Assembly (NCBI RefSeq): GCF_900167065.1
Contig: NZ_FUYA01000001.1
Span: forward strand, 1 to 64,000
Reading direction: 5' to 3'
Source: Desulfobaculum bizertense DSM 18034
GTDB lineage: Bacteria; Desulfobacterota; Desulfovibrionia; Desulfovibrionales; Desulfovibrionaceae
DNA length: 64,000 nucleotides
The notes beneath the pieces were generated by a model. That model had not been told where the DNA came from. It searched no databases and worked only from the letters and a program-made list of their open reading frames with translations. Positions 15,705 through 24,024 of the stretch are shown in pieces. The position numbers and the translations under genes are program-made. Each line of letters opens with the position of its first letter. Within the stretch, counting starts at the first letter, position 1.

Positions 15705-17969
15705 CTAATGGCGCTTCTTTGGGTGAAAGCGGTGCTTCTGGCGCTGGCGAGCTTCTTCGCCATGGGTGCTGGGCTGAATCTGCCGGCGGAGGTTGCGCTT
15801 GAAGGCGGCCTTCTTGCCCTGAATAAGTTCAAGGGTAATTTCGAGACGAGAGAGATTCACATCGCTGAGATAGACGCGAACGGGCTGGCCGATGAAGAAA
15901 CGCTTCTTTGTGCGCTCGCCCCAAATCTCCTGCCGTTCTGGAATGAAGGCATAATAGTCATCAGAGAGAGAGGAGAGGCGGACACTTCCTTCGGCCATAA
16001 TCTCGTTGAGTTCGACCCAAAAACCGTAGTCGGCGACGCCGTTGATGATACCGGTGAAGTCCTCTCCAACCTTGTCCTGCAAAAAGAGAATAGTGACACG
16101 CTTCAGTATCTCACGCTCAGCACGCATGGCGACACGCTCGCGCCCACTGATTTGGTCTGCGATTTCCTGAAGAGCGTCGCCCTGCGGCACACAATGGGGA
16201 CCCTTGCCAGTCGCGGCCTTGAGCGCGCGATGCACAATGAGGTCGGCATAGCGGCGAATGGGCGAAGTGAAATGACAATAGCTCTCAGAGGCGAGGCCAA
16301 AGTGGCCGTCGTTCATGGGGCTGTAGGATGCCTGCATCATGGAGCGAAGAAGGAGACGGCCGACAATGAAGTCCATGCCTAACTCCGTGGCGGCGTGCAA
16401 AAGCTCTGGAATGATGGAAGGTCCAGCGCCGTCTGGAATGAGCTGCCCAAGCTCGGTGTGCCGAAGCATTTTAAAGGCGTTGCGGAGCTTGTCGGCATCG
16501 GGTGAGGGGTGAATACGATAGAGCGCAGGCTCGCCGCGATCCTCTAAAAAGCGCGCAACGGCTTCGTTGGCGGCAATCATAAATTCTTCAATGAGCTGAT
16601 GTGCAAAGTTCCGCTTACGGGGCTGAATGTCATCAGGCACGCCGTTGTCGTCAAAGGAAATCAGCGGCTCTGGAATTTCGAAATCCAGAGTGCCTCTGTC
16701 CTTGCGCAGGGCGTTGAGCTGGCGGGCAAGCTTCTCTGCGGATTCGAGCATGGGGAGAACCTCGGCCAGCTCGGTGCGGGTGGCGTCGTCATTCAGCTCA
16801 AGGGCACTGTGAACCTGATCGTAGGTCAGGCGCGCGTGGCTGCAAATGACGGCAGGGTAGAACTGCTCCTCTGTGATTTTGCCCTTGGGTGAGACAAACA
16901 TCTCGGCAACCATGGCAAGGCGGTTCACATTGGGGTTCAGGCTGCACAGGCCATTGGACAGCTCAACCGGGAACATGGGTTCCACGGATGTCGGAAAATA
17001 ATAGGAGTTGCCGCGTTCAAGGGCTTCCTGATCCAGCGCACTTCCGGGCTGCACGTAGTGACTGACGTCTGCAATGGCGACAAAGAGCCTGTGGCCATTG
17101 TTTTCTGGGCGAACATAGATCGCATCGTCAAAGTCGCGGGCACTTGCTCCGTCAATGGTCACGAACTGGGTTTCGCGCATGTCGCGACGGCCTTCAAATT
17201 CAGCCTCAGACGGTTCGTCAGGCAGCGCCTGTGCCTCTTCTACTGTGGCAGACGGGAAGTCCTGAGGGATGCCGTGAAGCATCTTTACCATGCCTTCCTG
17301 CACGGCAACGGATGTTTCTGCACCAAGGAAGACCGTAGCGTCAGCAGCCCAAAGCTTGGCGTCCAGCTTTTCGCCGGGCTTGGCAAAGATGATGTCGCCA
17401 ACCTGTGGCTCATCTTCAAGCTCCTGCGTGTCCACCATGAAGTTGATTTGCATGGTGGTGTCTGTGGGGTGCGAAACAAACATGTCTGGGCCAAGGCGCT
17501 TGATAAGGCGGACGGGCATTTCGCGGTTTTTGCGGTCCAGAATCCGAACAATACGGCCCTCTGGATTCTTGCCCTTTCGGGTCGGAATCAGCGCGGCTAC
17601 GACCCGGTCGCCGTTCCATGCATCACCAAAGTTATTTGGGCTGATGAAGACGTCCTTGCGGCGCTTGTCCTCTGGCAGCAGGAAGCCTACGCCAGAGCGC
17701 TGGATTTCCAGTGTGCCAGTAATCAGCGACATGTTTTGCGTCAGGCCGTAGGTGCCACCCTTTGTGCGGATGAGCTTTCCCTTCTCTTCAAGGGATTTCA
17801 AAATTTCTTTCAGCGCTCGCTTCGCCTCCTTTTTCACCTTGAGCGCAGCAAGTATCTCGTTGCGGCGAAGCGGGTGGTGGGCGTCTTTCAGCGCTTGAAG
17901 CACGGTCTCTTGCGTTACTCGCGGACCTGCATTTTTGCGTTGTGGCTTTCTTCTGTGTTTAGGCGCCAT
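15705..17969 (-). CDS. rnr: Ribonuclease R (754 aa)
   Basis: 3'-5' exoribonuclease that degrades structured RNA. Order: basic N-terminus (MAPKHRRKPQRKN), winged-helix domain (TQETVLQALKDAHHPLRRNEI), cold-shock domains, catalytic RNB domain with DGASARDFDDAIYV holding the metal-binding Asp residues, S1 domain (VGEDFTGIINGVADYGFWVEL), basic tail. ATG at 17969 has AAGGA 11 nt upstream. The frame stays open a further 105 codons through the adjacent repeat element, but that stretch is repeat-derived and has no ribosome site. The gene is flanked on both sides by multi-hairpin elements, notable for an enzyme that unwinds RNA hairpins. Confidence 0.95.
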   Translation of the reverse strand: MAPKHRRKPQRKNAGPRVTQETVLQALKDAHHPLRRNEILAALKVKKEAKRALKEILKSLEEKGKLIRTKGGTYGLTQNMSLITGTLEIQRSGVGFLLPEDKRRKDVFISPNNFGDAWNGDRVVAALIPTRKGKNPEGRIVRILDRKNREMPVRLIKRLGPDMFVSHPTDTTMQINFMVDTQELEDEPQVGDIIFAKPGEKLDAKLWAADATVFLGAETSVAVQEGMVKMLHGIPQDFPSATVEEAQALPDEPSEAEFEGRRDMRETQFVTIDGASARDFDDAIYVRPENNGHRLFVAIADVSHYVQPGSALDQEALERGNSYYFPTSVEPMFPVELSNGLCSLNPNVNRLAMVAEMFVSPKGKITEEQFYPAVICSHARLTYDQVHSALELNDDATRTELAEVLPMLESAEKLARQLNALRKDRGTLDFEIPEPLISFDDNGVPDDIQPRKRNFAHQLIEEFMIAANEAVARFLEDRGEPALYRIHPSPDADKLRNAFKMLRHTELGQLIPDGAGPSIIPELLHAATELGMDFIVGRLLLRSMMQASYSPMNDGHFGLASESYCHFTSPIRRYADLIVHRALKAATGKGPHCVPQGDALQEIADQISGRERVAMRAEREILKRVTILFLQDKVGEDFTGIINGVADYGFWVELNEIMAEGSVRLSSLSDDYYAFIPERQEIWGERTKKRFFIGQPVRVYLSDVNLSRLEITLELIQGKKAAFKRNLRRQIQPSTHGEEARQRQKHRFHPKKRH

Positions 17970-18009
17970 GTTTTTCTTTTTCCTTATATAAATTTTGTAG
18001 AATGTGCGT

Positions 18010-18455
18010 GTTGGAGAGCTGTGTGGGGGGGCGTGCTCGTTAGTGCTGGATGGGCGGGCGGGGGAATGGAATTGGGGGCCAGCCCCCAAACCCCCGCGTA
18101 AGGGAATGATTCCCTTACGTATCCTCATCGAGTTTGAAAGCCGTTCAAGCTTCGCTTGGACGGTTTTCAAACTTGGGTGAGAAGGCGTAAAGAGCTTCTT
18201 TCTCTTTCCCGTGCGTTGCCACCATTTTTTTTGAACGCGAGCGTTCAAAAAGAAAGGGTTGAGGCGGAAAGAAAAAGAACGCACTGGGTGCCCACTAGCT
18301 GGAATATGGGGTTGATGGAGAGGAGAGCGTAGCTCTCATCCCACTCAACCCCATATTCCAGCGAAAGCGGGATTCCCAAGGGCCTCGTCCTTGGGCGGGG
18401 TCAAGGGGCGGCGCCCCTTGCAGGGTTTGGGGCAGCGCCCCAATAAAAAACAACA
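18010..18455 (+). repeat. Mosaic multi-hairpin element, copy 3
   Basis: Lies between the rnr start and the lpxK stop. G-rich stem and CGTAAGGGAA/TTCCCTTACG are intact; hairpin A 18131-18173 is type i with two positions that pair only as G-T; hairpin 3 has loop GA; hairpin B is the gamma cassette, arms 18299-18315 and 18345-18361 (17 bp perfect) with an inner GAGAGC/GCTCTC. The invariant tail ends CGCCCCAATAAAA near 18447. The first hairpin seen in copies 2, 5 and 6 is degraded here. Confidence 0.9.
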
Positions 18456-18487
18456 CCCCCCCACAATCAGCCTCTGCTGAATATATT

Positions 18488-19585
18488 CTATCGTTCTTGA
18501 GGGTGGATGTCGTCTTCTTTTCCGACGAGGGAGTTCCAGGACTGCTTCCACCATTCGGGGAAGTCGAGTTCGGTAAAGGTGGACTCAGAGAAGTCGAGGG
18601 TGTGCTCAAAGGTCCAAAGGTTCTGCGTTTCGAGGCGGGCGAGTTTTACGGCGTCCTTGGCGGTGCAGAGGATGTGCTCAACGCCGCGGCGTTCTGCCTG
18701 CCGGTGGATGCTGTCCCAGTCAGCCTGAGAGTAGTCGTGATGGTCCTCAAAACGGAGGTGCAGGGCGGGGCGCTGACCGAGCAGCTGCTCTGCGGTGTCG
18801 ATGACCTGATACGGTTCGCCGACGCCAGTGACGAGGATGTAGGGCTTTCCGCCGAAGTCGCGGCCAAAGTCGGCGCGGTCGACGCGTTTGACGCCGAGGG
18901 GGCGGAAAGAGAACTGAAAAACGGGCTTTTTGTACTTGGCGAGCCGGGCCTGAATGAGTGGCCCAAGGGCGCGATACTCGTCACGGGTGCATTTTATGAG
19001 GAATGCAGAGCTGCGGGTGAGGGCAGACTTGTCTTCGCGCCATGAGCCGGAGGGAATGCAAATATTCCATTCGTCAGTGAAGTCCTTGGGGCGCAGGAGA
19101 ACAAGGTCGAGATCGCGCTGAATGCCGAGATGCTGAAAGCCGTCATCAAGAAGGAAAAGGTGCGGGCGATAGTTCTGCCAGGTCCACTGGGCAGCACGGG
19201 CACGCTTGGGGTCGACGACAATGAGGCTGTCGGGGCAGGCTCGCTGGAGGAGAAGGGGTTCGTCACCTGCTTCCTGCGGGGTGCTGTCGGCTTCGACAAG
19301 AAAATGTGGTGTTGGAGGCTTGGCGCCATAGCCGCGAGTGAGCACGGCGGCGGCGAGGCCGTTGTGCGCAGCCCAGCGAAGCAGCCATTCGGTGAGCGGA
19401 GTCTTGCCACTTCCGCCCCAGCTAATGTTGCCGATACTGACGCACGGGCACTGCGGGCGATACGATTCAAGTTTTCCTTTTTCGTACCAGCGACGGCGAA
19501 GCCGCATGACCCCGGCATAGATTTTGGCGGGGAGAAAAAGAAGGGGGGACAGTGAGCGCTGAATCTGGAGGAGTATCTTCTGCAT
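18488..19585 (-). CDS. lpxK: Tetraacyldisaccharide 4'-kinase LpxK (365 aa)
   Basis: Phosphorylates the lipid A precursor at the 4' position at the inner membrane. Hydrophobic N-terminus (LSPLLFLPAKIYAGVMRLRRR), Walker A variant GNISWGGSGKTP, and the family motif LLDDGFQH are all present; length is normal. ATG at 19585 lies only 5 nt after the T-run of a hairpin terminator and has no ribosome site, so the mRNA may be nearly leaderless or the start may differ. A TTG 20 codons upstream would overlap the BI-1 gene. The gene is followed by repeat element copy 3. Confidence 0.93.
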   Translation of the reverse strand: MQKILLQIQRSLSPLLFLPAKIYAGVMRLRRRWYEKGKLESYRPQCPCVSIGNISWGGSGKTPLTEWLLRWAAHNGLAAAVLTRGYGAKPPTPHFLVEADSTPQEAGDEPLLLQRACPDSLIVVDPKRARAAQWTWQNYRPHLFLLDDGFQHLGIQRDLDLVLLRPKDFTDEWNICIPSGSWREDKSALTRSSAFLIKCTRDEYRALGPLIQARLAKYKKPVFQFSFRPLGVKRVDRADFGRDFGGKPYILVTGVGEPYQVIDTAEQLLGQRPALHLRFEDHHDYSQADWDSIHRQAERRGVEHILCTAKDAVKLARLETQNLWTFEHTLDFSESTFTELDFPEWWKQSWNSLVGKEDDIHPQER

Positions 19586-19590
19586 AAAAT

Positions 19591-19617
19591 AAAAAAGGGG
19601 GCGGACAAGCCGCCCCC
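19591..19617 (-). terminator. Intrinsic terminator after BI-1 gene, directly before lpxK
   Basis: GGGGGCGG/CCGCCCCC stem (19597-19617) followed on the minus strand by six T. It separates the BI-1 gene from lpxK. Confidence 0.8.
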
Positions 19618-19625
19618 AGATGAGC

Positions 19626-20336
19626 TTAGTCTCTGCTGCTGCCAAAGAGGCGGAGCAACATCAGGAAAAGGTTGATGAAATCGAGATAGAGAGTCAGGGC
19701 GCCAAGAATGGTGCCACGGCGCAGGGCGTTTTCGTCACCCATCGGGGCGCTTTCACCCATGTAGCGCAGGCGCTGGGTATCGTAGGCTGTCAGACCAGTG
19801 AAGATGATGACGCCAAGGATGGAAATACCCCATGCCAGAGCGGAACTCGCCATAAAAATGTTCGCAATGGAGGCAATGATGATGCCGATGAGACCCATGA
19901 ATAAGAAGCTGCCCATAGAGGTCAGATCTTTTTTGGTCGTCATGCCGTAGACACTCATTGCACCAAACATTCCAGCACAAATGACAAAGGTCATAAAGAT
20001 GCTTTCCTGCGTGTACGCAAGCAGTATGCTGGAAAGTGAAAGACCCATAAGTCCGCTATACACAAGGAACATCGCCGTTGCGGTTGTTCCACTCATGCGG
20101 CTGATTCCAGCGGACAGGGCAATAACGAGAATAAAGGGCGCAAAAATGACTGCGTAGCCCATAAGGGAACTTCCGAACAGGAAGTTCAGCATAGCGGGGC
20201 TGCTTGCAGTAAAGAACGCAGATGCTGCGGTGACCAAAAGGCCTGCAGTCATCCAGTTGTAGACGCCACGCATGAAAGCATTAACGCTTTCGACGGAACG
20301 CGACGAAGTGCGTCCAATGGTCTCAAACCTGTTCAT
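19626..20336 (-). CDS. Bax inhibitor-1/YccA family membrane protein (236 aa)
   Basis: Seven predicted membrane helices and the BI-1 pattern, including GITILG-like ILGVIIFTGLTAYDTQRL near the C-terminus, which carries the conserved Asp of the pH-sensing calcium-leak channel family. Bacterial members include YccA, which inhibits FtsH, and YetJ-type calcium channels. A good ribosome site (AAGGAGG) precedes ATG. Neighbour on the same strand is a calcium/sodium antiporter, which makes a calcium-related role attractive but unproven. Confidence 0.92.
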   Translation of the reverse strand: MNRFETIGRTSSRSVESVNAFMRGVYNWMTAGLLVTAASAFFTASSPAMLNFLFGSSLMGYAVIFAPFILVIALSAGISRMSGTTATAMFLVYSGLMGLSLSSILLAYTQESIFMTFVICAGMFGAMSVYGMTTKKDLTSMGSFLFMGLIGIIIASIANIFMASSALAWGISILGVIIFTGLTAYDTQRLRYMGESAPMGDENALRRGTILGALTLYLDFINLFLMLLRLFGSSRD

Positions 20337-20469
20337 TCCATATCCTCCTTGGGGGACTTTACTTACAGGGATCGAATTTTAAAGGTAATACCGATTCTTT
20401 GAGCTGGCAAGGGATTCCGGTTTGTACCACCTGCCCCTTGCAGACCATCGGCATAACAGAGAGAAATCT

Positions 20470-21396
20470 TTACAGGAAGGATGGAATCCAGCGTGCAAAA
20501 CCAAGCACGAGCAAAAGAGCGCCTTCTTTGCGGCTGATTTTCCAACCTGTTCGCATACATAAAAGAATAATGGCCATTGAGCCAATAAGCATGGTCATGC
20601 TGGGCATGGCTGTCTGTGAAATTTCAATGGGATGCAGGACGCCTGTCACGCCAAGCACGCCGCAGAAATTGAAGAGATCGGAGCCAATGAGGTTGCCGAG
20701 CAACATGTCATTTTTGCCTTTGATGGAGGCAGAAAGACAGGTCACCAGTTCGGGCAGGCTGGTGCCTGCGGCAACAATGGTGACACCAATGGCCCATGTA
20801 GAGACGCCAAGATGCAGGGCAAGGGTTGATGCGCCGTCAACCAGCAGGGTGCCGCCAAGGGAGACACCGGCAAAGCCCGCAGCGAGCTTGGGGTAGTCAA
20901 TCCATGTTGCGGAGCGTTCATTGCAGTTGGCCTGCTCGTCGCAGTGCGTCTTGGGGCGACGGAAGATCAGGACCAGAATGTAGGTCAGCAAAATGCCGAT
21001 GAGAATCAGCCCTTCGATGCGGCCGATTTCTCCGATAAAGGCAAAGCCCGTGGTCAGGGCCATGACGGCAAAAAGGAGAAGACCATCGCGCAGGACCACG
21101 GTCCGGGAGGCAACGATGGGGCGCAGAATGGCCATGAGGCCAAGGATGACGCCAAGGTTAAAAATGTTTGAGCCCACAACGTTGGACAGGGCCATGTCCG
21201 AAAGACCCTTGAACGCGGCTGTTGCAGTGACGATGAACTCGGGGGCAGAGGTGCCGATGGCCACAATGGTGAGGCCAATGACGAGTTCGGGTACGCGGAA
21301 GCGCCGGGCAATGGCTGCCGCAGAATCGACAATCCAGTCAGCGCTAAACCAGAGCAGAAATGCTCCAAGCGCGATGTACAAAATTTGAGTGAGCAT
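20470..21396 (-). CDS. Calcium/sodium antiporter, CaCA family (YrbG-like, 308 aa)
   Basis: Inner-membrane exchanger with the two inverted alpha repeats: GTSAPEFIVTATAAF...NVVGSNIFNLGV in the first half, and GTSLPELVTCLSASI...NLIGSDLFNFCGV in the second. Acidic residues in GTSxPE are the ion ligands. About ten membrane helices with a short polar loop (RRPKTHCDEQANCNER) between halves. ATG at 21396 gives a start directly at the first helix; no clear ribosome site, and codons further upstream look non-coding. Confidence 0.92.
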   Translation of the reverse strand: MLTQILYIALGAFLLWFSADWIVDSAAAIARRFRVPELVIGLTIVAIGTSAPEFIVTATAAFKGLSDMALSNVVGSNIFNLGVILGLMAILRPIVASRTVVLRDGLLLFAVMALTTGFAFIGEIGRIEGLILIGILLTYILVLIFRRPKTHCDEQANCNERSATWIDYPKLAAGFAGVSLGGTLLVDGASTLALHLGVSTWAIGVTIVAAGTSLPELVTCLSASIKGKNDMLLGNLIGSDLFNFCGVLGVTGVLHPIEISQTAMPSMTMLIGSMAIILLCMRTGWKISRKEGALLLVLGFARWIPSFL

Positions 21397-21504
21397 TGGG
21401 GAAATGTATACCCTGAAAAAGTGAAAATCTAGTGTCGTGCTTTGCACAAGATGGCCAAAAGCCCCGCCAGCACGAGCCTGAACGCCTTTTGCCACAATAT
21501 AAAA

Positions 21505-21532
21505 AAGGCTCCGGAATGTCTTCCAGAGCCTT
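21505..21532 (-). terminator. Intrinsic terminator after the PP-loop gene
   Basis: AAGGCTC/GAGCCTT stem with a T-run on the minus strand, between the PP-loop gene stop and the antiporter gene. Confidence 0.8.
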
Positions 21533-21556
21533 TCGTATCATTTTTATGCGGACTGC

Positions 21557-22624
21557 CTATCTGGTGTGATGGTGGTCCATGCCGTTTCGGACGTATTTGA
21601 CGTCTTTCCAGACATTCTCGTGGAAGCCAGTGCTGTTTTCTTTGGACGGGAGCACGGAAAGTTCCCGCTCCTCGTCACCCTGTCGCAAGATGACAGGAGT
21701 CTCTGTGCCTGCGCGGCGGGCGCGCGGGGAGAAGTACGCTGTCATGGCAGCGGCATCACGCAGGGCTTCTTCGCTCCATTCACCAGCAAAGGGACGACCA
21801 AGGACCAGCGGTCCGGGGTAGTCTTTGAGCTGAAACACGTAATCCGTCGGGCGGATGTTGCGTTCAATCATTTCGTTGCTGATTTTGTCGCGACCAATGG
21901 ACAGCCAGTGTGTGCCTGCCCAGTACTGACGGCCAACGTTCGCCAGGTAAAAGTCCTGGTCAGTGGCGTCAGGGTAGTGCTCAAAAATGGGCGCATAGCG
22001 GCATGCAGACGGGGACTCCGTCAGGCGGCAGCCACCTGCGGGAGTTGGAATGTCTTCTTCGCGAACACCAAGTTCACGAACAAGCGCCATCTGGTCCTTG
22101 CGGCCACGGCCATAGAATCCGTAGAGCTGCTCGCGGTCAACAAGCCCGGATTCCTCCATAGGAGTCGGAGGAAGGTGCTTTGCAGACAGCGGGCGCAGCA
22201 GGAAGCCTTCGGTTTCGGAATCATTACGGATACTGTTCAAGGCATCGGGACGCTGGGACATGGGGCGCTGCCCCACAACTTCGCCAGTGGCGATGAAAGA
22301 AGCTCCGTACTTTTTCAGCAGCTTTTTTGCGGTCGACAGCATCAGAATCTTGCAGTCCACGCAGGGGTTAAAAAGCTTGCCAAAGCCATACTTGGGGCCT
22401 TTGCGCATCATATCAACGTATGCATTGCCGACGTCGATAATGTCGATGTCCAGCCCATATGTTTTTTCCCATCCTTTCACATGGCCGGGGTGCCCAAAAA
22501 AGGGCGTTACAAAATGAAGACACTTGACCCGCAGGCCCTGCTTCATAAGTACCTTCGCCGTGAGAAGGGAGTCCAGACCTGCGGAGAACAGGACCAGAGC
22601 ATCATATGTGGTGTTTTCTTTCAT
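21557..22624 (-). CDS. PP-loop ATPase, probable Fe-S-dependent tRNA thiolation enzyme (355 aa)
   Basis: N-terminal ATP-pyrophosphatase with PP-loop LFSAGLDSLL (SAGLDS at 14-19). A C88-x-x-C91 pair and a distant C199 (GGCRLT) form the three-cysteine set that binds a 4Fe-4S cluster in TtuA/NcsA-type tRNA thiolases. The C-terminal 100 residues (DYVFQLKDYPGPLVLGRP, then SPRARRAGTETPVIL) resemble the RNA-binding NFACT-R/DUF814 fold. So sulfur insertion into tRNA is likely; it is not a standard MnmA or ThiI. Start uncertain: ATG 22624 begins just before the PP-loop strand; ATG 22645 is an alternative; neither has a good ribosome site. Confidence 0.75.
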   Translation of the reverse strand: MKENTTYDALVLFSAGLDSLLTAKVLMKQGLRVKCLHFVTPFFGHPGHVKGWEKTYGLDIDIIDVGNAYVDMMRKGPKYGFGKLFNPCVDCKILMLSTAKKLLKKYGASFIATGEVVGQRPMSQRPDALNSIRNDSETEGFLLRPLSAKHLPPTPMEESGLVDREQLYGFYGRGRKDQMALVRELGVREEDIPTPAGGCRLTESPSACRYAPIFEHYPDATDQDFYLANVGRQYWAGTHWLSIGRDKISNEMIERNIRPTDYVFQLKDYPGPLVLGRPFAGEWSEEALRDAAAMTAYFSPRARRAGTETPVILRQGDEERELSVLPSKENSTGFHENVWKDVKYVRNGMDHHHTR

Positions 22625-22834
22625 AGGTGAAGAGGCTATAGTCATGGATTTAGAGAGAGGCAAGTCCAGAATTCTCGTGAACAGACTGTTTTTAGCGGAT
22701 TTTGGAGCAAAATTATCAGCTTGCAGCCATGAAAAAATTCAGGCTTCCCACGCTGTCGCGGAGTTGCCCGTGTCGGGGTGTTCTGCTATGTCTCTGAGGC
22801 TTCCGTTAAGACAAATTTTTATGGAGAACAGCAT

Positions 22835-23911
22835 ATGGCTAAACGTCGCGGTGCGCAGATGAATCCTGAGGAAATGCGCAAAGAGGCCCTGAATACCGCT
22901 CTTTCAACTATCGAGAGAAAATACGGTCAGGGATCTGTTATGCGCCTTTCGGATGATGCTCACGTGGATATTCCGACCATCTCCACAGGCTCCATTGGCC
23001 TCGATATGGCTCTGGGCATTGGTGGCATTCCAAAAGGCCGTGTGACAGAAATTTATGGACCGGAGTCTTCTGGTAAGACGACCCTGTCTTTGCACATCAT
23101 TGCAGAATGCCAGAAAAATGGCGGTGTTGCTGCGTTTATTGATGCGGAGCACGCTCTTGATGTGAACTATGCCCGCCGTCTTGGAGTCAAGACTGACGAG
23201 CTGATTATTTCTCAGCCCGACTACGGCGAGCAGGCTCTCGACATTGCCGACATGCTGGTCCGCTCTAACTCTGTGGACATCATTGTTATTGACTCTGTTG
23301 CGGCCCTGATTCCGCAGGCCGAGCTTGATGGCGACATGGGTGAGACCCAGGTTGGCGGTCAGGCCCGACTGATGTCGCACGCTCTGCGTAAGTTGACGGG
23401 TACCATCCACAAGTCACACGCTGCTGTTCTCTTTATCAACCAGATTCGTATGAAAATCGGCATGACGGGTTATGGTAGCCCCGAGACCACTACCGGTGGT
23501 AATGCCCTGAAATTCTACTCTTCCGTGCGTATGGATATTCGTCGTATCCAGACCCTGAAAGACAAGGAAGAGGCCTTTGGTATCAAGGCTCGAGTCAAAG
23601 TTGTGAAAAACAAGGTCGCTCCGCCATTCCGTGAAGCCATTTTTGACATCATTTATGGCACGGGTATTTCCCGCGTTGGCGAAATGATTGATATGGGCGT
23701 TGACGCCGGAATCGTCGAAAAGAGCGGCTCGTGGTACGCCTTTGGTTCCGAGCGGCTCGGTCAGGGCAAAGAGAATGTTCGCGCAATGCTCCAGGAAAAC
23801 GACGAGATTCGCGAAGAAATCGAAAATTCCCTGCTCATTCACCTTGGGCTACGGGAAGAGGGCGCCGGCCCCGTGGGTGCTCCCGCTGAGGAAGCCACGG
23901 AAGAAGCCTAG
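22835..23911 (+). CDS. recA: Recombinase RecA (358 aa)
   Basis: Strand-exchange ATPase that also triggers the SOS response. Walker [11 protein letters not shown], the conserved VIDSVAAL Walker B, the MRKLTG-like L1 loop and the [13 protein letters not shown]2 region are all present; length and acidic C-terminus are typical. ATG at 22835 follows GGAG; the frame is open upstream without a ribosome site. I could not identify a LexA box upstream with confidence. Followed by a terminator and alaS. Confidence 0.98.
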   Translation: MAKRRGAQMNPEEMRKEALNTALSTIERKYGQGSVMRLSDDAHVDIPTISTGSIGLDMALGIGGIPKGRVTEIYGPESSGKTTLSLHIIAECQKNGGVAAFIDAEHALDVNYARRLGVKTDELIISQPDYGEQALDIADMLVRSNSVDIIVIDSVAALIPQAELDGDMGETQVGGQARLMSHALRKLTGTIHKSHAAVLFINQIRMKIGMTGYGSPETTTGGNALKFYSSVRMDIRRIQTLKDKEEAFGIKARVKVVKNKVAPPFREAIFDIIYGTGISRVGEMIDMGVDAGIVEKSGSWYAFGSERLGQGKENVRAMLQENDEIREEIENSLLIHLGLREEGAGPVGAPAEEATEEA

Positions 23912-23936
23912 GGTCGACGACAACACATGGAAAAGG

Positions 23937-23963
23937 AACGCCCGGACTTTCCGGGCGTTTGTT
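23937..23963 (+). terminator. Intrinsic terminator after recA
   Basis: AACGCCCGG-acttt-CCGGGCGTT stem followed by a T-rich tail. Confidence 0.85.
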
Positions 23964-24024
23964 TGTCAAAAAGACAAGAGCAGGCGCCCCAATGGGGATG
24001 CACGTGTTTACAGGAGAATGAGAA

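Noticed and set aside
15454-15708. Short ORFs inside repeat elements with peptides like PLDPAQGRGPWESRF or DSQGPRPWAGSRGGAP
   Set aside because: They are translations of the invariant hairpin tail in different frames and copies; no ribosome sites and no independent coding evidence.
15705-18284. 859-codon version of rnr starting at 18284
   Set aside because: The first 105 codons are repeat-element sequence with no ribosome site; the start at 17969 gives the normal RNase R N-terminus.
22690-22834. LexA box before recA
   Set aside because: SOS control is likely, but no convincing palindrome could be matched to a motif I am sure of for this group.
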